64,000 nucleotides of DNA from Punica granatum (taxonomy: Eukaryota > Streptophyta > Magnoliopsida > Myrtales > Lythraceae), in the NCBI RefSeq assembly GCF_007655135.1, contig NC_045132.1, positions 18,118,534 to 18,182,533 of the forward strand. Reading direction: 5' to 3'. The position numbers and the translations under genes were made by a program. This document shows, piece by piece, positions 26,084 through 36,899 of the stretch. Below the pieces are notes generated by a model. The model saw only the letters and a program-made list of their open reading frames with translations. It made no database searches and was not told the DNA's origin. Numbering within the stretch: position 1 is the first letter of the stretch; each line of letters begins with the position of its first letter.

Positions 26084-26537
26084 CAATCAGAGGGCATATC
26101 ATTCCATACCTTGCTTTCAATGTCGGCAAATGAAACTTCAGGCCCGTTGAGAGACGAATTGCAAACTCTAGCTAAATTCGTGGCCGTAAAATTAAGGGGA
26201 ATCATCAGTTTTGCAGTCTGCTCAATCTCCGATATCAACAGAGATTTGAGCCTAGCAGAGTCCGAATCCACTTCTCTCTCGATACGGCTCATGATACCTC
26301 GCCAGAACGGTACCAGCCCGACCGGGATAACGAGCACCACAAATGCCTGAATCACGAAAGCAATAAATTACAAGAATGATCATCGAAAATGCTCATACTA
26401 TCTTTATATCCTGAGAAAGTAGTACAATAAAGAGAGAAAGATTACGAATCGGGGTATTGCGGTAAGAAGAGATTGGTGTCTACCAGAAATGTGAAGAAGC
26501 AAAGGGGACGTGAGGCCACACAGGAGCTGAGCTTCAT
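22402..26537 (-). CDS. CKI1-like hybrid histidine kinase, full-length (copy B)
   Basis: Seven exons join in frame: 26537-26484, 26346-26110, 25950-25264, 25116-24741, 24559-23985, 23900-22758 and 22611-22402. The product has 1093 residues, close to the recalled size of Arabidopsis CKI1 (about 1120). Order: N-terminal membrane segments (about 8-35), an outer sensor region (about 36-340), a membrane segment (about 346-371), the IEHMEATQQAERKSM linker, the kinase core, then the C-terminal receiver. The kinase core has NLLHNAVKFT, NDTGKGIP and GTGLGLG. The receiver has LVVED, acceptor Asp1022 in LMDCQ, Thr in ALTAH and Lys in QKPL. The H-box reads SHNIR: His410 is present but the next residue is Asn instead of the usual Asp/Glu, which may weaken phosphotransfer. 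Otherwise the frame is intact. It is a tandem duplicate of copy A, with matching intron positions and phases. Confidence 0.9.
26053..26080. repeat. (AT)n microsatellite in intron 2 of kinase copy B
   Basis: About 14 AT units directly downstream of exon 2, near the acceptor side of the intron between 26109 and 25951. Confidence 0.9.
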
Positions 26538-28029
26538 GGTGCAATCTTCAACTTCCAATGAGGAAATTCAGAAAATATACAGCAAGTTTGAATTTTTACA
26601 TAGCCTATATTTATGGCAGCATATCTTCGAAAATCATCAGAAAATCTTTGATGAACATCTAAAAATTCTCTTGCTCTTTATTAAATCACGTGATACCATA
26701 TATCACAGTTCTTAAGTTCACTCCCTTCTATAGAACTTCCCAGCCTATCCAAGAGGGTTAAGCTCGGTCATCGCACAATGCATACTCAGCCTCTCTTGAC
26801 GTGATGAAACCTCAGGCCATCATTCGTTCAACTTTCCATATACATGTGGACGAGCTGAATTACATATGTCATGTAGAAAAGAAAATAATTTGAAAGTGAA
26901 AACCACAAAAACTTGTGGTGCAATTGGCGAACTGCGGTGAAAAATTATTATCTCCTTTTTATAATTAGTGAATTGATCAATTGCTGCATTCAAATCATAC
27001 AAAATAAATTATCAGATTATCGAGATTTGTCAGGGTAAATCTATCTTTTCAGGAAACTCCCCTGGAAATGAATCCAAGTCCAGAATATATATGAAGTCTA
27101 ATTAAGTTCTAATTACTTGGTATTTACCATATTGCCGTATGTGATGGTTATAAACAAGTTAACAATATCTGAAGATTATATACACGCTACCAAAAAAAAA
27201 TCCAAATATTTCGGAATCGTTATTTCCAAATTATTAAAATCCAAATATTTCCAATATACAGTTTTAGGCAACATTTATATTCTCTCCGGTGTGTATATTG
27301 GAATCTGGAAGCCCATATGCCCAAATAATTATGTTTCAAAATGCCCTTAGCCTATCAAACAAGTCTCGCATGTACGCATTGCTGGGGTTCACATAATAAT
27401 TATCGGCTAAGTCTTATATTATCAATAGTTTTCTCATAGTTAATAAATCTTCAATTATCCAAACCATTAAAGGACTGCTTAAATGGCATAAATTGTACAA
27501 GGTCCCCATAGAATTCCATGTAACAAAGGGGACCTGTGAGTTTCACGTGTCCGAGTTCGTGCTTTGTTTTATTTTCTAAATTGATGTTAGATTATGCGGG
27601 ATATAAATTGATGATCAATGTTCCACCCCAATGCTTAAGTTAATAGGTAGTAAAACCCAACCATCCTATAAACTTATGGGTCGCATTCCACTCCAATATC
27701 GGTTTCACATATCATGCATAGGTAAGAACATTTAAGATTTTTCTCATACCGACGAGGCTAAAACAAGCAGGTTTTGTGTTAATTAAGAGCCATTAGCTGT
27801 AACAATAATGAATGATCAATTCTGCGATTTACTTAGTTTTTTTAATTAAATCAAGAGGCAATTGGTAATAACCATTATATTGGATAAGGAAATACTTCAA
27901 CACAGACGAATTTAAAAATTTCCACTTTTAGTTTATATATTTTATCCGTGTTAAATTTAACATTTTTCAGTTCTAGGACTTGATTTTTCTAATAAATTTA
28001 TTTTTCTGTGGAAAAAAGGAAATTAAAAA

Positions 28030-28061
<32 letters not shown>

Positions 28062-28246
28062 TCGACTCCAACTCTGAGTATATTAATTATTCATAATTAG
28101 TCACTTCTAAGACTTGCAGATAATTGAATATAATTTGGTTTATCTCTGTCTCAATATCATCATCAGCTATTTTCACCACTGTGACATTCCTTCTCATTCT
28201 TCCCTTCTTCCTGTGGCTACTCTGAAATTTTCGAATGTGAGCAGGA
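26538..28246. other. Intergenic region between kinase B and aspartic protease C
   Basis: AT-rich DNA with the kinase promoter at the left and the protease 3' UTR at the right. A TATA-like sequence reads CCATAAATATA on the minus strand near 26606-26617, about 70 bases before the kinase ATG. An (AT)n tract lies at 28031-28055. No gene is seen. Confidence 0.5.
28031..28055. repeat. (AT)n microsatellite
   Basis: About 12 AT units downstream of the aspartic protease stop codon, in AT-rich DNA. Confidence 0.9.
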
Positions 28247-31200
28247 CTACCATGCAAGACTGTACAGAACAGCGGGTATCAACAGGAACCACGTTAACGT
28301 TCTGCCGACCACTGGAGCAGAACTCGGACTCAGATTGTGGGTGCCAACAGTGTGTGTTGCCCCGGATTTCTCATCCTTCACTTGAATGCTTGATGAACCT
28401 GAAGTTGACATTGGGCAAATCAATGTCACAATAAAAGGAGAGAAAAGCACCAACGTTGTCGAGAACCAGTAGGCACCACTTAAGAGTTTTAAGGGGTTCT
28501 GACATAAATGTCAATAACCTTTGGGGTCCTGACACTTCGGGTTACTAGTTTTGCATTGCATAACTATGTAAGAAAAACGTAGCAGTTTGAATGGAAGAGT
28601 ACATTTCCAGCCAAATGAAATTTCAATCCAAGGTTATAAGATCCATCCACCGAAGGAACCACGGATGACAATTTTTCACAGTTTGACTTGAGCAAGAATC
28701 AAATGAACCAGATCGATCTACATCTATGCCAAACAAAACTATGTATTCAAATTTATTTGATATAATATCTACACATACATAACTGAGGAATCTACTTTTT
28801 ATGATTAGGGGATTCGGAGACAAGGACGAGTTTTTTCGGATAAACACATCTCTTAAAGTCAAACCTGACACCAAGTAGAACATACTGCATCTTTCGAGCA
28901 AAAGGAAAAGCAAACACCGAACAAACAATTTAAAAGAATTGGAAAGATGAATATGCACGCAGTATCTAATAATAGTTTAACAGCAAACTATGAATATGTG
29001 AAGAACAATAATACAGTAAATCAGTACAGAATACTTACAGTTATAGTCAACCCATCCAATTGTCTGATTTACAAGGTTGTATATAACTAGCTTATTTGAA
29101 AGCACCAAATCTGCAGTTCGAAGTTATAGCAGGATGAGCAACACGGAAAATCGAGCCAGAGAACTTACGTTTTTCAGCTTTAGCTTCTCGTTTATACGAA
29201 CAGGGATCATTAGTTTGTAGAGTCTCACACAATAATGTTTGACTTTGGTCAAGATTTGCATGGAAACACAAAGGCAAACCTCGAGAAGTCGAGTTGTGGT
29301 GAAGTTTGGGTATATAAAGGTCAAGTCGGAATTACTGTACATACCTCCCAGAAGGACTACCTCCTTCCCACCGTACTGTACTGAACTCCTCAACCAACCA
29401 AAGCACCAACCGTTTTCCTGTATAATGAAGTTCATCAAAGTAAAGAAAGATACACCAAACCGGTAAGTGTATAAATCATCAAATGTCATGAATTTGCCTC
29501 CGCTAGTTACTTCATTTCAATGTCAAACATTCTAAAGCTGATAAGTATATGTAGGTCGCGCTTTAGTGTTTTGAAGTTGCTTTGCGAGTTTTTCTCCCCT
29601 TTTTGGAATGATGAAGATAGAAATTTTCATTCATTAGCCGCAAAGGAGCACCTTGGAGACACCAACCCCTTACATGTGCCAAAAGAAAATGTCCAGAGGG
29701 AAGAGTTGCAATAACATATCAATTTATCATGTCGAAAAATGTGAACCGATATTCCTAAGTAAGTGCTAGGAGCCTAGGAGCATGTATATCAGAAATAAAG
29801 CCGACAAGTAAAATGTTTTAGTTCCAGCACAATGTTCTCTTTCCTTTTGGTTTTGCTCCATTATTTGACTGAAAACAAAAACATAGGCACTTACATGTTG
29901 GAATAAATAATCGTGAGGATATACTGTCAAATTAAGGGAACCAGCGAACTGAAACTTGACAGCAGGAAACCCATCGTCCATACTGCAATAAAACGCGGAA
30001 ACATGTTAAGGGGTACATGTTTTGGGTAACTGATAATCCGGCCTAAAAAACAACCCTAGCAAGCAGAATGTCATAGTCGACTAGTTAAAAGCATGAAATG
30101 GTTTATGAAAACATTAATAGTTCGCTGATGTATTAAAAGACAGAGTTCCTTAGGAATTGGGAATATTTAACTTACTTTCCAGAGAAGTCAAAACAGGAAA
30201 ACGTATTATCAACAATGCGCAATACTAGTCCAGGTTGCTTCGCCATAATCTGGTTAATTAAATCAATTTAGAGATGATCCATAACAATGAGGAATAATTA
30301 AGTACTTAGGATTTTCAAAAATTTGTTCATTGTATGGTACACAAACCTTGCTCATGACCGAGTCATATATGTCCCCAGGAAGATAGGCCAAGGTTGTGCC
30401 ACTGTCAACAATTGCTTCTATTTCATCGTAGAGCAAGCCCAATATACCCATGCTAAGTTGTATTGCCTCTCCATCAACCTCGATGGCCTTCATGACAATA
30501 TTGTAATGGGACCTAAGATAGTTGATGAAAGTAAAAGTGACAAAAGTGAAGCAGAAAAACTAACCTAATTGATCAACAAGGTATTAATAAACAAAGCAAG
30601 AAATACCATTACAGCATCATTGAAAACAAAGACAGAATAGAAAACCCACACAAGGTTATTAGGAAAATTCGTAATAAAGATATCATTAATGCGGAGGAGG
30701 AGGACAAGAAAACAAGTTGTGAAACGTACTGATGAGGTACCAACGGAGTGGTTTTAACTATCGGCTGGACAATTTCCCCGATGGTGAAGATTCCACCACC
30801 GCGTTTGTTATCCAAGCAGTGAGCAAAAATCTTCTTCACCTTTCCAGCCGAAGCGAGCTGCGAAAGCACAGAAGTGTTTGACTGCCCAAAACCCATAAGT
30901 CCAGAGAGAGCTCCGGAGGCCATGGCCAAATTCCCTGATTGATTAGTTGCACACCTATGATCAACAACACAAAGAAACTCGATGACAATATTGGAGACAA
31001 TCCTTGCACGACAATACCGCATTAAAAACAAGCAAATTCTAACTGAATGATTATTGTGACCCCATGACCTAACTTACAACCATCAATAATACCATAAATT
31101 GAAGGATCGAAAAAAGAATACCATAAATTGATTTGCCAGAAATGCTAGCTAGAAGCACTATTGAGTTGTACTGGACCTAACCGATATACCAAACATCACC

Positions 31201-32369
31201 CTCCCCGTAAAAAGGAAAATGAAATTCTGGTCATCATAAAGGCCTCCGCTAGAGCTGCAGCTTACCCGAATATTATGCTCGCGTTAGCCAATGAAGATTG
31301 GAGATTCCTGGTCCCTTGATTCAAGTGCACATAATCCTTAAAATAGTACCCAGCGGATGAGCTCCCATCCCCGTAAGTGACATTATACTTGCACTGCATA
31401 TCGGACTTGCAATCCGGTATGGCACCATTGTTAGCGTACCTGCAGAACTCCTGATCACAGGTGACCGAGTTACCAGTGGACGACCCCTTCGGATCATAAT
31501 ATTCGAGCTTTAGCTGCATTTGATCAAATTGACACAAGCATAACTTAGTATCATCAATCAAAAATTTCAACCCGTTAAAAGGCCAATAAAAATGAAATCT
31601 GCCGGAACGTAAACGCACCCCAAGGTAACTCATGGTGGGGCAACTGTTGCAGCTAGAACAGAGCACCCACAAGTTATCGCTTCCGGTGTCGACTTGCACG
31701 TAATAATCCTGGGAAGGACTCCCCAATCCGATTTTGGCATAGTACAACCTGAACCAATCAACATCTCATTGTCAGACAGACTTCCTAGATGGTCCTTCCA
31801 TGTACTATAGCCCTTAAATCAGATAACATTTTGTTCAGATCATCACATTTTGTTCATGTCGGCCTGCCCCTCTCACGGATGGCGACTTTATATCTCATTC
31901 ATTAGTACAAACTACAAAGACGGTCTCATGTCGGAGACAGCAGGACAAAATTAAATTCCTCCATTCTACATCATGAGGACAAAAGTCTTAATTGCTTCGC
32001 AGTGTTCTCCGACAGATATCCTAAATGGCAGCAGGAAAGAATTCTAATGGCCGAGTAACCAGCCTTCGGGGCGAAAAGACAGAATTTCAAGCTAAAAGAA
32101 ACGAGCATAAAAACCGCAAGGGGGATTTTTTGGAGCTCAGGGTGGCAGGACATTGACCCGGTACTGGTGGCATTGCCGCTGCCGCCCAAGGGGAGGTCGA
32201 CGGCGGAGAGCAGCCTGCCATGGCGGGTGGAATCGTGCTCCCACAAATCGCTGAGCGACCTCTGGCGGCCCTTAAACTTGCTGTGCACCTCGAAGGCAAC
32301 TTTCCCAGAGGCCACCGTCGCCGATAGCACCAGCAGCGCGGCCACTGCCAAGAAAGCCCTCACACCCAT
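28247..32369 (-). CDS. GPI-anchored aspartic protease, A36/A39 type (copy C)
   Basis: Pepsin-like (A1) plant aspartic protease of the 'aspartic proteinase-like protein 2' group. Ten exons join in frame: 32369-32158, 31748-31619, 31513-31266, 30954-30730, 30512-30347, 30249-30176, 29982-29895, 29417-29345, 29110-29039 and 28398-28247, giving 479 residues. Visible features are a signal peptide (about 1-22), the first catalytic motif DTGSDNLW (Asp91), a Cys-rich CSSCNSCP segment, the flap region YGDGSSSAGYY, and the second catalytic motif DSGTTLAY (Asp308). The C-terminus has a Ser/Pro-rich spacer followed by a hydrophobic tail ending LYSLAW, as expected of a GPI-attachment signal. Arabidopsis relatives A36 and A39 act in pollen and pollen tubes (recalled). 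All splice sites are GT..AG. It is a tandem duplicate of copy D with the same intron phases and no lesion. Confidence 0.92.
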
Positions 32370-33939
32370 GATTCCTAGCCGAATGAAGAATTAAAGGAGG
32401 TTATTTCTGTTCTGAGAAAACGGGGGATGGGTGGCGGGAAATGGGTTTCATGGATGCCCCGGAATGAGAGACAGAGCCATGAACGAGGGAGGAGGACGAC
32501 GATGGAGATTTGAGATGGCAACGCAAAGAAAATAGCTAAATGGTCATTACGGAAAACTATGGAGAGGGGTCGTTGGACGATGGCTTTGGCCATTTTCGGC
32601 AGGTTGCTTTCCTCAACTTCCATGGCTTCTGTTTTAAGGTTGTCGCCTCGCTTGCACCCTCCTCTCGTCTCTCCCCCGCTTCTTTCGGGTTTGCACAGTG
32701 ACAGTCTCAAAATTTATCCCAGTGCTTTTAGTTTATCTCATTTTGAGCCCTCAAGTTTAACGTGCTATTGCATTTCATGCAGTGCCGACGCCATCGGATT
32801 TTCGATACGGTCTGGCTACATGCTCCGCTCATGAATCTCATGGAAGGCCACTCATTGGGGGCATCCGTGAACCTAGTGATACATCAAAGACTCGTGAATT
32901 CTGATTCTTTTGAATGGTCACAGTTAAAAAATATTATTTTAAGTCTCGATTTTTTGCATATGTATGTGTAAATTCTTAACTATACCTCCACTCGGAGGTA
33001 ATAATGTGATTAATACATGTGTGAGGGAAGATAATAAAAAAGGAAAAATATCTAGAGGAATAAGATTCTGAAACTATGGTTAAGTGTAAGAAAAAATTTG
33101 AAATGGACCCTTTTTTGAGGGTGTAGGTATAATCTCTAACATTGTATTTGACCATGAACCTTCTATCATCTGGTCGGGACGGACAGGGGAGTTTTTTCCC
33201 AAATTAGGAAACAAAATCTTCTATTGAAAATTTGAAGCTACTTTCCTTTTTTTCTTCCTAACAAAATAATTCTCCAAATACACTAATATTGACGTCTAAT
33301 CATTTCCAAAATCCAAAATTTTATAAATTCGTTTCATTTAAACCATTTCTGAAATTAAAAGAAAAATATACGCACAAAAATATAGAGAGGGCTACAGGGG
33401 CCACTATTAGCCAGTATCGCTTTCGACCAGGTCGTAAGCGATCTCACCAAGGACTATGATGGCTGGCATTGGGCCCCTATCACTCCTCTCTCTCTTCACG
33501 TATAGAGAAGCAATCGGAGACTAACATCGCTGCTAGCTCTTGATGAGGTTACCGGCAATCTCGCCTCCCCTTCCATCTCCGTTGGCATCCTTCTCTTTTC
33601 TTTGAGCGTGTTCTTAAATATGTTGCAAAGATAGGGGTTGATTTAAAATGACCCAAGAATTTATTCTATATAAAGTTTATTTATCTTTGGAATTAATTTC
33701 AAAGATAAAAGTCTTATTTCTGGAAAAAAAAAAAAAGCTCCTCGCTAGGAAACTGCGTCGGCCAGACCTGTTGGACTGAGGATTAGGATAGGGCTGTGGG
33801 CCAATCCATACCAACCCAGCTAGCCGGCCCATGGAAAAGCCCAGAAACGGGGGGCGAGGCCCAAAGCATCTCACCAGATTGTGCGAGAGAATTTTACATG
33901 GGAATTGGGATTTATTGATCACTTTAACCAAATCATTTA
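32370..33939. other. Promoter region of protease C and intergenic DNA
   Basis: About 32400-32640 is the upstream region of copy C and is clearly homologous to about 40730-40980 upstream of copy D, including the phrases TTCATGGATGCCC and GGACGACGATGGAGA. The rest is AT-rich with a GC-richer island at 33410-33600 that has no coding support. Confidence 0.6.
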
Positions 33940-34366
33940 GGGTAAATTATACTGGTGGTCCAAAAAAATTTACAAATGTTTCAATGTGGTATAAAAAGTT
34001 TTTTTTGCTACTTGATGGTACAAAATGTTTTAAAGTTGTTTCAGTATAATACAAACCGTCATCTCGCCATTAACGCCGTCAAATCGATGCTGATGGTGTA
34101 AAACCAATTTTTGTTGGATGTTACATAATGGTGCAAAATATTTTGAAGTTGTGACTTAATAATACAAAATATTTTACGTAAGTTACATGATGGTGCAAAA
34201 ATTATAGATTTTGTAAAAGACGGCTTAACGGCGTCAATAGCGAGATGACGGTTTGTACTATACTGAAACAATTTCGAAATATTTTGTACCATCAAGTAGC
34301 AAAAAAACTTTTTGTACCACATTGAAATATTTGTAAAATTTTTTGGACCACCGGTGCAATTTACCC
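33940..34366. mobile_element. Mutator-type MITE with 9-bp target duplication
   Basis: The element starts GGGTAAATTATACTGGTGG and its right end, read inversely, starts GGGTAAATTGCACCGGTGG. The inverted arms are about 150 bp long and include CAATGTGGTA.AAAAAGTTTT and CGTCATCTCGCCATTAACG-like sequence in both. The 9-base word AATCATTTA flanks it exactly at 33931-33939 and 34367-34375. Long inverted ends with a 9-bp duplication are typical of Mutator-like elements. It carries no transposase. Confidence 0.88.
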
Positions 34367-35814
34367 AATCATTTAACTTCAACTAACGCATTATACTTAT
34401 AGCGTCACAAATATTATAGACTAGTGTTTTTTTTTTGCCCTTGTGTTGCAGGAATTACTAAATAGACATATTTGTTTATATTTTTTTATTTATTTCATTC
34501 CAATAATAATGAATGTAATTAATTAATTAATTACATAGTAATTGAATCATATATTAAAGTTAGCATTGTAAATTCTCCTACTTACGTTCCTTTACATAAA
34601 CCGAAGACCTCCTCATTCAAAAACCGCTAACTCCTTGCAAAAAGTTAGGGAAAAAATATATCGATCCAACAATTACAAGCAGGTCATTTAGGCAAGGGAT
34701 TGATTGGGTTACCCACTATATCGTCCTAACCAGATTTACAACCGCTGTGCAAAAAAGGAAATTTTTTTAAAAAAAGTGAAATTAAATGTTCCTTGAAAGA
34801 ATTAGTCCGACCGTAATGGTCATTTAGGTTAAGAGGTCAATCGGTTTGTCGGATATCTTGTCATTTAGGCTAAGAGGTCAACCGGTTTGTCGAACATCTT
34901 GTCAATTGGATCTAAAGAATAGTATAAAAAAATTCAAGAAAATTTTTTTTAAAAAAAAGATGTGTATTAATTTAAAAAAAAGTGGGGAGTGGGAAATATT
35001 TCCCCACTCGACCACTAGTGACAGAACGAGATCCGTAATCAATATCATAACTGGAAAAAAATTACCAGAATTAAATTATCATAATTACAATTATTAATTG
35101 TTTATAAAATATTTGTTAATTTATTTATAAAAATTTATATAATTTCAATAAAGTGTGTGTATATATATATATTTATAGTTGTATTCCCATTTATTGAATA
35201 GTAGTCAAGTTTATATATATACTAGTTCATCGGACCCATGTGTTGCACAAATTTTATAAAGAAAGTTTATTATGAATATTTAAATATAAAACAGTAATTT
35301 GCATAAATTTATAGTTTATATCAACACGTAAATTTTTTTATTGTATAAACGTTGATGCGATAAATTTAGATTTATGGTAGGAGAATATATATCAAAAGTT
35401 TTAAAGTACAGAATCTATATAATATATACATAATTGTAATTATCAATTTAATATCGAAGAAAATTAATGATAAATCTAAAATACTTGTAGATTAAATCAA
35501 TCACTTTATTTGATAAAAGTATAATACGCTTAAAACCTACCAAAACTTTTAAAACTTCATTATTTACTTGTATATTATTATAATTGACATTCCATATATT
35601 AGTTTTATAAATTCGAATACTTTTAGATAAAATGACCCGATCACTTGGATGAGAAATGTACTTAATTACACTGAAAGTGTTCATTCGTTGGGTTAGCTAC
35701 CCTACAAATTTCTTTCCATTTAAAATCAACACATTGTCATTAGTTCATGTCTTTCCTTAATAACCCTCCATTTGCTACATGTAGAAACCGTGTTAGATTT
35801 TGTTTAGTAACTTC
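34367..35814. other. AT-rich intergenic DNA
   Basis: Very AT-rich. A diverged tandem phrase GTCATTTAGG.TAAGAGGTCAA occurs around 34810-34880. No gene or RNA is supported. Confidence 0.45.
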
Positions 35815-36600
35815 ATTAAGTGCTGAAATTAAATTTTCAGTACTTAATGGAGTTAAGCTTGTTTGTTAATACAAAATAAAAACTTAATTAATGAGTCAGT
35901 CAGAAAAGTGCTTAATCATTAGGTAATCCAAAAGCTATATAATCATTCAGCTCTGTTTTTGCTTACTCGCTCGGCATCGGTGACTTTTAGCTTATTTTGC
36001 AGCAATGCTCTTGAACTTTTTTGGTTTTGCAACTTGGTCCCATTTACCAAATTCTGGTCGGAGTGTTAGAGAGGGAAGGGGGGGACGAAGGCAAGGGCCG
36101 GTGGTAGCCCCAGTCTGGTCATCACGCTCAGGCAAGATCGCCAACACCACTCGGGAATCGAGGGTCAACCCACCTAAAAGCGGAGAGAGAGAGAGAGGAG
36201 GGGTCGCACCACGATTCCCAATCAGTAGTAGCCCCGACCTCGGCCACCACTGCCTAGGCAATTGTCAGTGATCCCTAATGTCGCTAGCAACCTTGATTAG
36301 GGCGGTAGTAATCGGAATCGAGGCCACCACCGCCTCCTTTCCCCTCCTCAAATCAGATTTACAATCTAACTTTTCTTTATAAAAAAAAATCATAAAATAA
36401 AAATAAAAATATTGAGGCAAAAATTAAGAGAAGGAAAGTTTTGTTGCCTTTCTATAATTAGGATCTCTAATGATCTAAAGTTTTCAACCCTTGTATCCCA
36501 CCGAATAAAATTTGCTAGCACTTATTTACTTAAACACTTCAATTTTAAACGCTTAAAATTCAGCACTTAATTTTAAGTGCAAATGAATACAATCTTAGTT
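35815..36600. mobile_element. Foldback element with AT-rich arms and a GC-rich core
   Basis: Left arm phrases around TTTTCAGTACTTAATGGAG (35837-35855) are mirrored on the right by CAGCACTTAATTTTAAGTGC near 36562. Between them lies a GC-rich stretch (about 36050-36350) flanked by A- and T-rich DNA. A related arrangement is at 49990-50700. There are open frames on both strands of the core but no recognisable protein, so it is treated as a non-autonomous element. Ends are approximate. Confidence 0.45.
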
Positions 36601-36899
36601 TATATTTTAATTTTGCAGAGGTGGAATATGAACACGAACCTTCACTCTCTCCTTATCAGAAAGAGTGGCGGTGGCCCAAAACGCATTATTTTCTCGAATA
36701 TCAAGAGCTTCCACAAAAATAAGCATTTTTTAATTTTTATTTCAACAATGAGTATTCCTATAAATTAAAAAGGAAAACTAAAAAAAAAATAATGAATTAG
36801 CTCATCTCTTGTCTCTCTGCACAAAATTCATAGTCCATCATCGGCCATTATTGTTATCTCTTCTCCCCGTGGCCACCGTGAAACTTCTGAATAATAGGA
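36601..36899. other. Intergenic, downstream of protease D
   Basis: A short AT-rich interval. From about 36830 it resembles the 28170-28246 region next to copy C, so the segmental duplication starts here. Confidence 0.5.

Noticed and set aside
28060..28080. GTTCGACTCC resembling a tRNA T-loop
   Set aside because: No acceptor or anticodon stem could be folded around it; it follows an AT repeat.
36005..36271. Overlapping open frames on both strands in a GC-rich island
   Set aside because: Open frames on both strands of GC-rich DNA are expected by chance; no conserved motif and the surroundings look like a foldback element.
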